A stretch of DNA of 25,669 bases from Micavibrio sp. UBA2705 (GCA_002354205.1 DELD01000007.1:94531-120199), one strand, 5' to 3'. Shown: positions 7,565-15,142, counted from the first letter of the stretch. The notes: generated by a model from the sequence alone, not told the origin. Translations and numbers: made by a program.

Positions 7565-7990
7565 TTATAGATGGGTGTTGATCATATCGACAATTTCTTC
7601 GGCCGTGTATTCATGTTCGCCTGCGACTTCTTCAAATATGATACGTGTGACGAGTTCGGCAAGGTCTTCTTGCGTTTCGGCCCAGTAATCAATAATCGCG
7701 CGTCTATACAGGCGTAGGACATCATTTTCAGAAGAATTTGTACGCTCAATACCTGGGGATATTTCGCTGCCAGACTGTAAGTAAAGTAGGACTTCATAAG
7801 AATCTTCTGCTTCAAGCAGGCTTTCTGTGTGTTCGTCTACGAAATCCTCAATAACGATTTCTATGTCTTTGCAAAAGGCGGCAAATTCATCAGGAAAGTT
7901 TGCTATCGCATTGCGTGCCAAGACTAACAAGTCATCATCACTTGGCGGCGTAGAAAAATTCATAATGATTTCTTGGCGACTCGCTTGCAT
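7565..7990 (-). CDS. Metallopeptidase-family (DUF1025/PF06262-like) protein lacking the zinc-binding motif
   Basis: The 141-residue acidic protein matches the small zincin-like metallopeptidase family common in alphaproteobacteria: NFSTPPSDDDLLVLARNAIANFPDEF at the start, IEIVIEDFVDE, and the highly recognisable LYRRAIIDYWAETQEDLAELV (94-114). In that family this is followed by an HExxH zinc-binding motif (typically IHEIGHHFG). Here the equivalent is FEEVAGEHE (119-127), so both histidine ligands are gone (Glu120 and Gly124), though the frame is intact. It is probably a pseudoenzyme. The ATG at 7990 is chosen because AGAGGG lies 7 bases upstream; an ATG at 7963 corresponds to the usual family start but has a weaker ribosome site. 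It is head-to-head with the RNB-like gene and converges with the PfkB gene. Confidence 0.82.
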   Translation of the reverse strand: MQASRQEIIMNFSTPPSDDDLLVLARNAIANFPDEFAAFCKDIEIVIEDFVDEHTESLLEAEDSYEVLLYLQSGSEISPGIERTNSSENDVLRLYRRAIIDYWAETQEDLAELVTRIIFEEVAGEHEYTAEEIVDMINTHL

Positions 7991-8120
7991 GAACAAACCC
8001 TCTTAACGTGTGAATATTAGATATCTGTATAATTTAATCTTTTTAAACAGCTTTGCCAATATACAGAATTAAGTTGTTCGACTTATTTTTTGCTCTTTAT
8101 TCGTTTTTCATAATATATGT

Positions 8121-8148
8121 TTGCAATTCTTGCCAAATAGTATATAAA
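8121..8148 (+). promoter_or_regulatory. Probable promoter of the RNB-like gene
   Basis: TTGCAA (8121-8126) and TATAAA (8143-8148) are spaced by 16 bases. The predicted start near 8155 lies downstream of the ATG at 8151, supporting translation from the ATG at 8175 instead. Confidence 0.5.
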
Positions 8149-8174
8149 TAATGCATCTCTATATTAGGTGGCGA

Positions 8175-10427
8175 ATGGCACGGTCAAAAAAGGCGAAGCA
8201 TAAAGCAAAGCAGAACTTGACGAAGATTGAAAGTCTCTTACTCTTTGCGTTTAAATCATATCCTGCGGCAACGTTGGGTGATGATCAATGGGCGGCGTTA
8301 ATCGGACAGGATGCTCATACACGTGTCTATAAACGTGCGCGAAACGGCCTTGTCAGAAAACAATATGTCAGTGAAACTGTAAGTAATCAGAATAATCCAC
8401 ATAAAAGCACGCCGATATATCGTGTTTGTGATAATGGCGATATTCCGAATTTCTTTATCGCGCAAATACCAGACACGCTGGGCAGTGACACAGAAAAATT
8501 CATTCAAATACAGCCTAAAGGCGGCGTTGAGGGTTTGGATGTTAACTTTGTGATTAGAACAAAAGACTTCCATAAATTCTCATTCATGCCTGGGCAAAAA
8601 GGCATTTTTACCTTTCAGGCCTTACGTCTTTCACCAGAAGAACTTGCTGCTGTTAATTCCGGCGGGAAAACGACGATTTGTGTTGACCCACAATTCGCAT
8701 TTACAAAAAAGCGTGAAGCCGCACATGTGATTGGCAGCGCAATACGCGGCGACCAAAAAAGCCTGCGCCTTATTGCATCACCTTATAAAGGTGTTGCCAG
8801 TGTCGAGGGCAATAAAAGGCCTTTAAAGTCTGACTGCTTATACCGTTTTAAAATATCGGAATCTTTCTCTCCTTTGGAAGGGCGCATCAGCCTGTCCAAA
8901 GATGTTGAGATTTATAACCCTTATAAACAATCTCATGACTTTGCGCATATTATGCAGCATTTTAACCTGTTACAAAAACACAGCCCTGACACAGTTGATG
9001 AAGCACGCAAAGTGCAAGCGAACGCAGGGCCATATGTCGCAAGCCCATCTAATGACAACAAATTTATTATCAGTATTGATGACCCAGGAACAAAATGCAT
9101 AGATGATGCTTTTTCACTGCATAAGCACCAAGATGGTTACAGCCAAGAAACCTACTTAATCGCCGTGCCGCTGATTTTTGGGTTGGATTCCCCTTTATAT
9201 GACGCTGCCTTGCGTGCGGGGCCGAGCCTTTATGCTGGCAGCCGTACTGTTTGCCCGTCAATTCCTGAAGTACTGAGCCACGGTAAATCGTCACTGCATG
9301 AGGGGCAAGATTGCCCCGTATTGGTTGTGCGTTCCGAATATGACCGCGATGGACGCTTGCTTGAACTGGACTTTGAACAAAGCTTCAGAAAAGACATTAT
9401 TCGTGTGAACAAAAATATTACGCCGCGTGACTTTAAAGCAGGAATAGGGGCGGGCGACCCACGTTATACCGTATACCAAGAATTTATGGATAAAAGACGC
9501 GGGATTGCGCAGTCTTGTCAACAACAACCATTACACCATTTGTTTAATGCCTGCGCCGAAACAGGTATAATTGACGGCAATATTGTCGCAGACAGAATGT
9601 TAAACGCGAATGCGTTGGCGGGACACTGGCTTGATAAAAAAGGCCTCGTGGCGGGCTATCGTAATTATGCGCTTAATGCGTCGCCGTCTTATTATGATCA
9701 TGCGCGTTATAAAATCGGTTTAATATCAAAGGAACTTGCACATATTTTACCGCGCCGCGCATCTGAGTATAAAGCATCGCATGTCATTGCCCTGCTTGAT
9801 GCGGCAAGCCAGCGCGGTCATTTAGATGGCGTAACCAGAATTATTAAAGAAGCAACGCTTGAGAAGTCACTTTATGCACCAGTAAATAGAGGGCATCAAG
9901 AGATTGGTACGTCAGCCTATGCGACGATATCTTCAGCAGCGCGCCGTCCAGTCGATTATATTAACCAGTCCCTCATCCTTTCAGAACTCGGTCACAAAGT
10001 CAGCGGCGTAGAGCAGCTTTATGACCGAAGCAATATGCGTAAGCTGTGTGAGCGTTTAAACGATATTCAAATTAGGCAAGCAGCGCTTTTCCAAGCAAGT
10101 AAGCAACGCCGTGACCGCGCAGTGATGAATGAAATGTCACAGAGCGTTGAGCCCGCGACAATTTTAGATATTACAGCGCATTCTATGCTGATTAAATATG
10201 ATCACTTTAACGTGACTGAATATTTTAACGCGCAGGCGCTGGCGGATAGCGGGTTTGTTGTTGATGATACTTGCCAAGAAATTATCCTGCCTTCATATTA
10301 TAGCGGCCTGCCAGCTGAGCGCTTTGCTGTTGGTAATACTGTAAATATTCGCCTGTTTAAAGACGATGCAAATACGAGCCCGATCCAGCTTTTTAATACC
10401 GCGATCTTACCAAAGCATAAGCTTTAA
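8175..10427 (+). CDS. Divergent RNB-domain (RNase II/R-like) protein with an incomplete active site
   Basis: RNase II/R enzymes degrade RNA 3' to 5' using four aspartates that bind metal. This 750-residue product has a lysine-rich start (MARSKKAKHKAKQ), a helix-turn-helix-like N-terminal region (about 15-85), central domains, an RNB-like core from about 297, and a C-terminal S1-like region (about 658-745). The core motif reads IDDPGTKCIDDAF (301-313): Asp302, Asp310 and Asp311 occupy three active-site positions, but the fourth is Cys308. The usual VHIADVS is VPLIFGL, and the late motif YxxFTSPIRRYxDxxxH appears as YATISSAARRPVDYINQ, keeping an arginine and the Asp. It is therefore probably RNA-binding with reduced or altered nuclease activity. 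The start at 8175 has AGGTGG 4-6 bases upstream; 8151 lacks a ribosome site. It is monocistronic and head-to-head with the metallopeptidase-like gene. Confidence 0.82.
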   Translation: MARSKKAKHKAKQNLTKIESLLLFAFKSYPAATLGDDQWAALIGQDAHTRVYKRARNGLVRKQYVSETVSNQNNPHKSTPIYRVCDNGDIPNFFIAQIPDTLGSDTEKFIQIQPKGGVEGLDVNFVIRTKDFHKFSFMPGQKGIFTFQALRLSPEELAAVNSGGKTTICVDPQFAFTKKREAAHVIGSAIRGDQKSLRLIASPYKGVASVEGNKRPLKSDCLYRFKISESFSPLEGRISLSKDVEIYNPYKQSHDFAHIMQHFNLLQKHSPDTVDEARKVQANAGPYVASPSNDNKFIISIDDPGTKCIDDAFSLHKHQDGYSQETYLIAVPLIFGLDSPLYDAALRAGPSLYAGSRTVCPSIPEVLSHGKSSLHEGQDCPVLVVRSEYDRDGRLLELDFEQSFRKDIIRVNKNITPRDFKAGIGAGDPRYTVYQEFMDKRRGIAQSCQQQPLHHLFNACAETGIIDGNIVADRMLNANALAGHWLDKKGLVAGYRNYALNASPSYYDHARYKIGLISKELAHILPRRASEYKASHVIALLDAASQRGHLDGVTRIIKEATLEKSLYAPVNRGHQEIGTSAYATISSAARRPVDYINQSLILSELGHKVSGVEQLYDRSNMRKLCERLNDIQIRQAALFQASKQRRDRAVMNEMSQSVEPATILDITAHSMLIKYDHFNVTEYFNAQALADSGFVVDDTCQEIILPSYYSGLPAERFAVGNTVNIRLFKDDANTSPIQLFNTAILPKHKL

Positions 10428-10442
10428 TATTGTTCAGGCGCA

Positions 10443-10475
10443 CATACTTTTTTTCACATTGAGAACAAAAGTATG
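10443..10475. repeat. 9-bp inverted repeat after the RNB-like gene
   Basis: CATACTTTT (10443-10451) and AAAAGTATG (10467-10475) are exact reverse complements with a 15-base centre. It lies 16 bases after the stop codon. It lacks a GC-rich stem and following T tract, so it is not a typical terminator; it may be an operator or mRNA 3'-end structure. Confidence 0.4.
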
Positions 10476-10513
10476 AGTGTTGAAGGCCTGTTATGATATG
10501 CTCGTTTTAAAGT

Positions 10514-10533
10514 AAGGTTTTCCTAACCTTTTT
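10514..10533 (+). terminator. Possible terminator before the response-regulator gene
   Basis: AAGGTT (10514-10519) pairs with AACCTT (10525-10530) around a 5-base loop and is followed by TTTAT. The stem is short, but the T-rich flank and position between two plus-strand genes fit a weak rho-independent terminator for the RNB-like gene. Confidence 0.45.
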
Positions 10534-10573
10534 ATATTAGAATAAAACTTGTGTAGAATTTAATAGGTGTGTT

Positions 10574-11089
10574 GTGACTTACTCCCTTGAAAAAGCGTCA
10601 GTATTGATCGTCGAAGACATGGTGCCTATGGCCATGTTAACGAAAAAGATTCTTGAAACTTTTGGTTTTGAGGAGGTTTATATCGCCCATACGGGTGAGA
10701 AGGCCTTTGAGCTCTATCAAAAACATGCGCCTGATTTGGTGATTACAGATTGGGTTTTGGATGGCATAGATGGCTTGGACCTTGTAAAGCTTATCCGTCG
10801 TGACCCACTTTCCAAAAATTCTTATGTTCCGATAATTCTTATGACGGGGTTTTCACACAAATTACGTGTGATGGCTGCGCGTGATATTGGTGTGAGCGAG
10901 TTTCTTGTTAAGCCATTTACAGCAAAAGATTTATACGCGCGCATAGTGCAGGCCGTTGAAAAACCAAGAACATTTGTTGATAGCGGTGAGTTTTTTGGCC
11001 CAGATAGACGGCGTAGGCGTTCCAAGACGCCGGAATCATGCCCATCACGCCGCATGGATGATGTACGCCGTAATACATCAGGGGAATAA
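10574..11089 (+). CDS. Single-domain response regulator with basic FFGPDRRRRR tail
   Basis: The 171-residue protein is a CheY-like receiver with no DNA-binding output domain. Phosphorylation-site residues are all present: acidic pocket Glu14/Asp15, phosphoacceptor Asp59 (LVITDW), Thr91 (LMTG) and Lys113 (VKPF). After the receiver (about 5-130) comes a tail with FVDSGEFFGPDRRRRRS, a motif seen in a group of alphaproteobacterial stand-alone receivers, then a further basic, probably disordered stretch. It should act in the cytoplasm through protein-protein interaction with an unidentified histidine kinase or target; none is adjacent. The start is GTG at 10574 with AGG about 7 bases upstream. It converges with the third PfkB gene about 100 bases away. 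Confidence 0.92.
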   Translation: MTYSLEKASVLIVEDMVPMAMLTKKILETFGFEEVYIAHTGEKAFELYQKHAPDLVITDWVLDGIDGLDLVKLIRRDPLSKNSYVPIILMTGFSHKLRVMAARDIGVSEFLVKPFTAKDLYARIVQAVEKPRTFVDSGEFFGPDRRRRRSKTPESCPSRRMDDVRRNTSGE

Positions 11090-11105
11090 AACAACCTTCG
11101 TTTAA

Positions 11106-11201
11106 ATGAGTTCCACTGAAGGCGAGTTCGCACAGGAAATAACGCAGGAAGTCGCCAATGCTTGCATACGTTATTCCACAAAATATGAAATGTTAGATTG
11201 A
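11106..11201 (+). CDS. Very small open frame between convergent genes (doubtful)
   Basis: A 31-codon frame (MSSTEGEFAQEITQEVANACIR and on to a TGA) starts 17 bases after the response-regulator stop and overlaps the last codons of the minus-strand PfkB gene. It has no visible Shine-Dalgarno and no recognisable similarity. It could be translated by reinitiation after the response regulator, but a chance frame is more likely. No convincing terminator is seen in the gap between the two convergent genes. Confidence 0.15.
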   Translation: MSSTEGEFAQEITQEVANACIRYSTKYEMLD

Positions 11202-12149
11202 TGCGGTGTGAACGGTTTGGTTGCCCTGCAACGCATCAGTGACATCTGCAGCGGTGGGCAGCGCGGTCTGCGCACCAAGTTTCAAACAGGCAAGGCTTCC
11301 AGCATAAGCCGCGAATTTTAAAGCGAGTTCAACAGGCTGCTGCAATGATAGGGCGGCGGCAAACGCCCCCGAAAAAGAGTCGCCTGCGCCTGTTGTGTCA
11401 ATTAAATCTTGCGCATTAATCGGCATGGCATCGGCATTTATTGTGTTCCCTTGCATCATCTGTGCATAAGCGCCTTGTGCGCCGCGGGTTATAATGCAGT
11501 GACATTGTAGGGATTCAGATATAAGTTTGGCTTGCGCGGTATAGGGGACGACTTCACGTTGCTGCGCCCCTGAAATATAATTATATACAGCAAGGGCTTC
11601 AAGCTCATTGGCGATCAGATAGTCAACATGATCAAATAGATCTTCAGGGAAGATTTTTGGCACGGGGGCAAGGTTTAATATGGTCGTTGCACCTTGTGCC
11701 TTGGCATGTTGAAGCGCGGCAATAATTTCGCCATGCGCAACTTCCATTTGCACGATAACAACATCCTCGGCGGTGACTTCTGATTGCTTAAGTTGCGCCG
11801 CGCGGCAAAGGGCGTTAGCCCCCGCATTAAGCACAATGTTATTTTGCCCGTGTTTATCAATATAGATATTTGCTATTCCTGTTGGCGCATCAACGCGCTG
11901 TATATGGCTTGTGTCGATGTTTTCATGGTGCAGAGTATTTATATGAGACTGCCCATATTCGTCATGACCGACAGCGCCAATCATCACCGCTTTCGCCCCG
12001 CATCTGGCAGCAGATATAGCTTGGTTAGCGCCTTTGCCGCCATTGAGTATGTTAAAGCTAAGTGCGCTAATAGTTTCGCCTGCGCGGGGGAATGCGTCAA
12101 GCTGATAGCATAAATCTGTATTCATTGACCCGAATATAATAACGCGCAT
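11193..12149 (-). CDS. Ribokinase (PfkB family)
   Basis: The 318-residue product has the most canonical ribokinase motifs of the three PfkB proteins here: start MRVIIFGSMNTDL, NGGKGANQAISAARCGA (37-53), the NLAPVPKI segment (159-166), IANELEAL (179-186), and the signature DTTGAGDSFSGAF (251-263) with catalytic Asp257. The likely reaction is ATP-dependent phosphorylation of ribose or another pentose/nucleoside in the cytoplasm; no transporter or Rbs gene is adjacent to confirm ribose. The start at 12149 is set by TTAGAGGTTTTT upstream (GAGG at 6 bases); the ATG at 12200 would add 17 atypical residues. It is divergent from the small gene at 12302 and converges with the response regulator. Confidence 0.9.
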   Translation of the reverse strand: MRVIIFGSMNTDLCYQLDAFPRAGETISALSFNILNGGKGANQAISAARCGAKAVMIGAVGHDEYGQSHINTLHHENIDTSHIQRVDAPTGIANIYIDKHGQNNIVLNAGANALCRAAQLKQSEVTAEDVVIVQMEVAHGEIIAALQHAKAQGATTILNLAPVPKIFPEDLFDHVDYLIANELEALAVYNYISGAQQREVVPYTAQAKLISESLQCHCIITRGAQGAYAQMMQGNTINADAMPINAQDLIDTTGAGDSFSGAFAAALSLQQPVELALKFAAYAGSLACLKLGAQTALPTAADVTDALQGNQTVHTASI

Positions 12150-12229
12150 AAAAACCTCTAATATCTCATGATAGTGGCCATCATAATCAACAGCGCTCAA
12201 TGCGTCAAATTATCAGCGATAAAGCTTAT

Positions 12230-12259
12230 TTGATATTTATGTGGAAACTGTGATATACT
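12230..12259 (+). promoter_or_regulatory. Extended -10 promoter of the 59-codon gene
   Basis: TTGATA (12230-12235) and TATACT (12254-12259) are spaced by 18 bases, and TG at 12251-12252 gives an extended -10 element (TGaTATACT). The start site would be near 12266, with a 36-base leader containing GGGA 8 bases before the ATG at 12302. Confidence 0.65.
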
Positions 12260-12301
12260 AAATACTTATTATATAAAAAATTATAGTTACGGGAATTAGA
12301 T

Positions 12302-12481
12302 ATGAACATATTATCAGGTGTGTCAACGAATACAGCGCAAACAACCCAGCTGCAGACCCAGCAAAATGTTGTAAAAGCGAATGCTGAGCAGGATGTTAAG
12401 GCCGTTAATCAGCAATTGAATGAAGGCAATCAGATTCCTAAGAATGCGACTCGCGGAACGCTGTTAGATATTGTTATCTAA
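12302..12481 (+). CDS. Small glutamine/asparagine-rich protein (59 residues)
   Basis: This short gene encodes a 59-residue polar protein with 9 Gln and 8 Asn and no Phe, Tyr, Trp, His or Cys. It begins MNILSGVSTNTAQ and ends RGTLLDIVI. The N-terminal two thirds read as an amphipathic or disordered helix-former. I do not recognise the family; the size and general style (MNI- start, Gln/Ala-rich middle, hydrophobic -LDIxx end) loosely recall small YjfB-like putative motility proteins, which is a weak impression. Reality of the gene is supported by three independent signals: an extended -10 promoter, a GGGA ribosome site 8 bases before the ATG, and a strong terminator 24 bases after the stop. 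It has no signal peptide. Confidence 0.72.
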   Translation: MNILSGVSTNTAQTTQLQTQQNVVKANAEQDVKAVNQQLNEGNQIPKNATRGTLLDIVI

Positions 12482-12505
12482 TTTATGCGAAAAATTGAGA
12501 ATATA

Positions 12506-12537
12506 AAAAAACGGCGCTGATTTTAGCGCCGTTTTTT
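12506..12537. terminator. Bidirectional rho-independent terminator
   Basis: AAAAAACGGCGCT (12506-12518) pairs with AGCGCCGTTTTTT (12525-12537) around a 6-base loop. It serves the small gene ending at 12481 and, on the other strand, htpG ending at 12558. Confidence 0.92.
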
Positions 12538-12557
12538 ATTGTCTATGTTTTGGCGTT

Positions 12558-14498
12558 TTAAATACCATTTTGGATAAAGTCCGACATATTCTGTGCGAAG
12601 CTTGTTGGGTCGCTCACAGACTCGCCTTGAATGATGCGCGCTTGGTCGAGCAATAAATGCGTTGCTTTTTCAAGCTTGCCATCGGAATCATTCGCTGCAA
12701 TTTCAGCCATTCTCATGATTAATGGGTGGGTGGCGTTTATTTCCAATACACGCTTTGACTCACCTTGATATTGCTGCTGTAGGCGTAGCATTTTTTCAAG
12801 GTTAAGGTCGGTTTCTTTATCGCCCGCAACCAAACAAACAGGGGAGCTTGTCAGGCGCGTTGATGTGCGCACATCACCAATTTCATCACCAAGGATAATT
12901 TTCATACGGTCGATAAGTGTAACGAAAGTCGCGTCATCCTTTTTATCTTCTGCTTTGTCATCTTCGACTTTATCTTTGGCTTTTTCGCCTGCGCCTTGTG
13001 CGATGTTATCAAGGTCGATATCGCCTTTGGTCACGGAAACAAGCGGGTGGTCTTTAAAGCCCATTGCGCTTTGAATCCAAAAATCATCAATCGTATCTTC
13101 AAGAAGCAAGACTTCGATACCGCGCGATTTAAAGCCCTCGATCTGTGGGCTGTTTTTCAAAGAATGTGCCTTTGCGCCGCTAATGTAGAAAATGGATTTT
13201 TGACCATCGCCCATACGGCTGACGTAATCCTCTAGACTGATCAGCTTGCCATCTTCATGGGTGGAGTAAAAGCGGCATATTTTGAAAATATCATCACGAT
13301 GCTGAACCGCGTCATATAAACCTTCTTTAATCACTGGGCCGAATTGTAGCCAGAATGCTTCAAATGCAACTGGGTCTTTTTCAGCCAGCGTGTTGAGCTC
13401 TTTTAATACGCGGCGCGTAATCGCGGTGCGGATTTTTTGCAGCACGACATTGTGCTGCAACATTTCGCGTGAAATATTCAGCGGTAAGTCTTGGCAGTCA
13501 ACAATGCCTTGCACAAAACGCAGCCAAGGGTGCAGAAGCTCTTCACATTTATCGGTGATAAAGACGCGTTTCACATAGAGCTGTAATCCCGCCTTGCGTG
13601 AAGGGTCATATAAGTCCCAAGGGCGCAGAGAAGGGATGAAGAGCAATGAAGTGAACTCCAATGTGCCTTCGGCTTTCCAGTGTAGCGTAGAAAGCGGTTC
13701 ATCAACGCCGTAACCGCCACTTAAATGGCCGAAAAAGGCATTATATTGTTCTGTCGTAATTTCAGATTTTGGACGTAGCCACAGGGCTGATGCTGTGTTC
13801 ACAGCTTCCCATTTTTGTCCTTCTTCAAGTTCATCTTTATAACCAACATATATAGGAATATCGATATGGTCAGAATAGGTCAGGATGATGTGTTTTAAAC
13901 GTTCATCAATCAAATAATCACTGCCGTCATCTTTTACCGTCAGGACGATGGTTGTGCCGCGTGGGCCAATAAGTAAGTCTTCTTGTTCTTTGCTGGCGCT
14001 TTCAATGCTATATCCAGTCTTGCCATCCGATGTCCAAAGCCAGGTTTCTTTGTCACCCGCTTTGCGTGATATGACTTCGACTTGGTCAGATACGGTGAAG
14101 CTGGCATAAAAACCAACGCCGAACTGACCAATTAGGTTTAGGTCGCCTTTAGCGCCAGCTTCTTGCTGAGACTTAATTGCATCCATAATCTGGCTTGTGC
14201 CCGAACGCGCGATTGTGCCGAGGTTTTCGATCAAATCATCATGGTTCATGCCCACGCCATTGTCGCAAATGTAAATCTTCCGTGATGTCGCATCTTTGCG
14301 AATTTCAATGCGTAAATCGCTATCGCCTTTAATCAACTTATCATTACTTAATGCGTCATAACGCAAACGGTCACATGCATCTGCGGCGTTGGAAATAAGC
14401 TCACGCAGGAATACATCACGGTTAGAATAAAGTGCGTTTGCCACAATATCTAATAGGCGGGATACGTCAGCGCTAAAGTCTAAATTTTCAGTAGTCAT
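12558..14498 (-). CDS. htpG: Molecular chaperone HtpG (bacterial Hsp90)
   Basis: HtpG is the cytoplasmic ATP-dependent Hsp90 chaperone. The 646-residue product has the GHKL ATPase domain: RELISNAADACDRLRYDAL with Glu33 and Asn37, DNGVGM (79-84), GTIARSGTS (94-102) and GQFGVGFYASF (124-134). The middle domain follows (WLRPKSEIT, LQLYVKRVFITD, LPLNISREMLQ). A Lys/Asp/Glu-rich insert (GEKAKDKVEDDKAEDKKDD) links the middle and C-terminal dimerisation domains and accounts for most of the slight excess over the usual length of about 625. The gene lies 38 bases downstream of pdxH on the same strand and may be cotranscribed with it. No heat-shock (sigma-32 type) promoter is evident in the short gap. 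It ends at a strong shared terminator. Confidence 0.97.
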   Translation of the reverse strand: MTTENLDFSADVSRLLDIVANALYSNRDVFLRELISNAADACDRLRYDALSNDKLIKGDSDLRIEIRKDATSRKIYICDNGVGMNHDDLIENLGTIARSGTSQIMDAIKSQQEAGAKGDLNLIGQFGVGFYASFTVSDQVEVISRKAGDKETWLWTSDGKTGYSIESASKEQEDLLIGPRGTTIVLTVKDDGSDYLIDERLKHIILTYSDHIDIPIYVGYKDELEEGQKWEAVNTASALWLRPKSEITTEQYNAFFGHLSGGYGVDEPLSTLHWKAEGTLEFTSLLFIPSLRPWDLYDPSRKAGLQLYVKRVFITDKCEELLHPWLRFVQGIVDCQDLPLNISREMLQHNVVLQKIRTAITRRVLKELNTLAEKDPVAFEAFWLQFGPVIKEGLYDAVQHRDDIFKICRFYSTHEDGKLISLEDYVSRMGDGQKSIFYISGAKAHSLKNSPQIEGFKSRGIEVLLLEDTIDDFWIQSAMGFKDHPLVSVTKGDIDLDNIAQGAGEKAKDKVEDDKAEDKKDDATFVTLIDRMKIILGDEIGDVRTSTRLTSSPVCLVAGDKETDLNLEKMLRLQQQYQGESKRVLEINATHPLIMRMAEIAANDSDGKLEKATHLLLDQARIIQGESVSDPTSFAQNMSDFIQNGI

Positions 14499-14536
14499 GT
14501 TTTTCTTTTACCTGTCATTAATGTCAGTTAAATGTC

Positions 14537-15142
14537 TTATGGGTACAAAACGGCCTTGTCCCACGGTGAATCCTCATTATTTCTAGTAAACACGCAGCGT
14601 GTATGCAAGCGATATTCACCTTCTTGCCAGAATTCTATGGATAAAGGGACGATAACGTATCCGCCCCAATGTGGAGGACGCGGAATGGCGCTTTCATCCT
14701 TATATTTATGAAGTAGATCTTTTACATCTTTTTCAAAGGTTTCGCGTGATTCCATCGGCTGAGATTGCCGAGATGCCCATGCGCCGGCCTGACTTTGCGG
14801 GTGGCGGGTCGCGAAATAAGCATCTGATTTTTTATTGCTCGCGGCGCTGACTGTGCCACGTACGCGTACCTGCCTATTAAGCGATTTCCAGTAAAGACAT
14901 ATTGCGGCCTGCGGGTTTTCAGCAAGCTCTTTTGCTTTTGCGCTGCCTTTATTAGTGTAAAAATATAACCCTTCAGCGGCAATTTCTTTTAATAGCACTG
15001 TGCGAATATCAGGCAGCATATCAGCGCCGACCGTTGCCAGTGACATTGCGTTCGGGTCACGAGATTCGGTTTTTTCGGCTTCGTCTAACCATTGCTGAAT
15101 ATGGGCGATAGGGTCTGTTATGCTATTCATGTCTATATTCAT
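14537..15142 (-). CDS. pdxH: Pyridoxamine 5'-phosphate oxidase
   Basis: PdxH is an FMN-dependent oxidase that converts pyridoxine or pyridoxamine 5'-phosphate to PLP, the cofactor of HemA and GcvPB encoded in the same window. The 201-residue length is typical. Visible motifs are NAMSLATVG, DIRTVLLKE, GLYFYTNKGSAKAKEL (FMN binding), AAICLYWKSLNRQVRVRG, ASRQSQPM, PRPPHWGGY and IEFWQ followed by RLHTR (substrate-binding Arg and His). The usual C-terminal RLxP ending reads VLYP here, a small departure. The ATG at 15142 is used; an in-frame ATG four codons later (15130) is also possible. htpG follows 38 bases downstream. The upstream region is shared with the divergent lipoprotein gene. Confidence 0.95.
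   Translation of the reverse strand: MNIDMNSITDPIAHIQQWLDEAEKTESRDPNAMSLATVGADMLPDIRTVLLKEIAAEGLYFYTNKGSAKAKELAENPQAAICLYWKSLNRQVRVRGTVSAASNKKSDAYFATRHPQSQAGAWASRQSQPMESRETFEKDVKDLLHKYKDESAIPRPPHWGGYVIVPLSIEFWQEGEYRLHTRCVFTRNNEDSPWDKAVLYP

Noticed and set aside
7991..7996. TTG start two codons upstream for the metallopeptidase-like gene
   Set aside because: It lies almost on top of the AGAGGG ribosome site, which is correctly spaced for the ATG at 7990.
8151..8174. Eight-codon extension of the RNB-like protein
   Set aside because: The predicted promoter places the transcript start downstream of 8151, and AGGTGG precedes the ATG at 8175.
12150..12200. 17-codon N-terminal extension of the third PfkB kinase
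   Set aside because: The ATG at 12149 has a strong GAGG ribosome site and matches the family start.
12865..13578. Several open frames on the plus strand opposite htpG
   Set aside because: They are antisense shadows of a well-supported gene with no ribosome sites or recognisable products.
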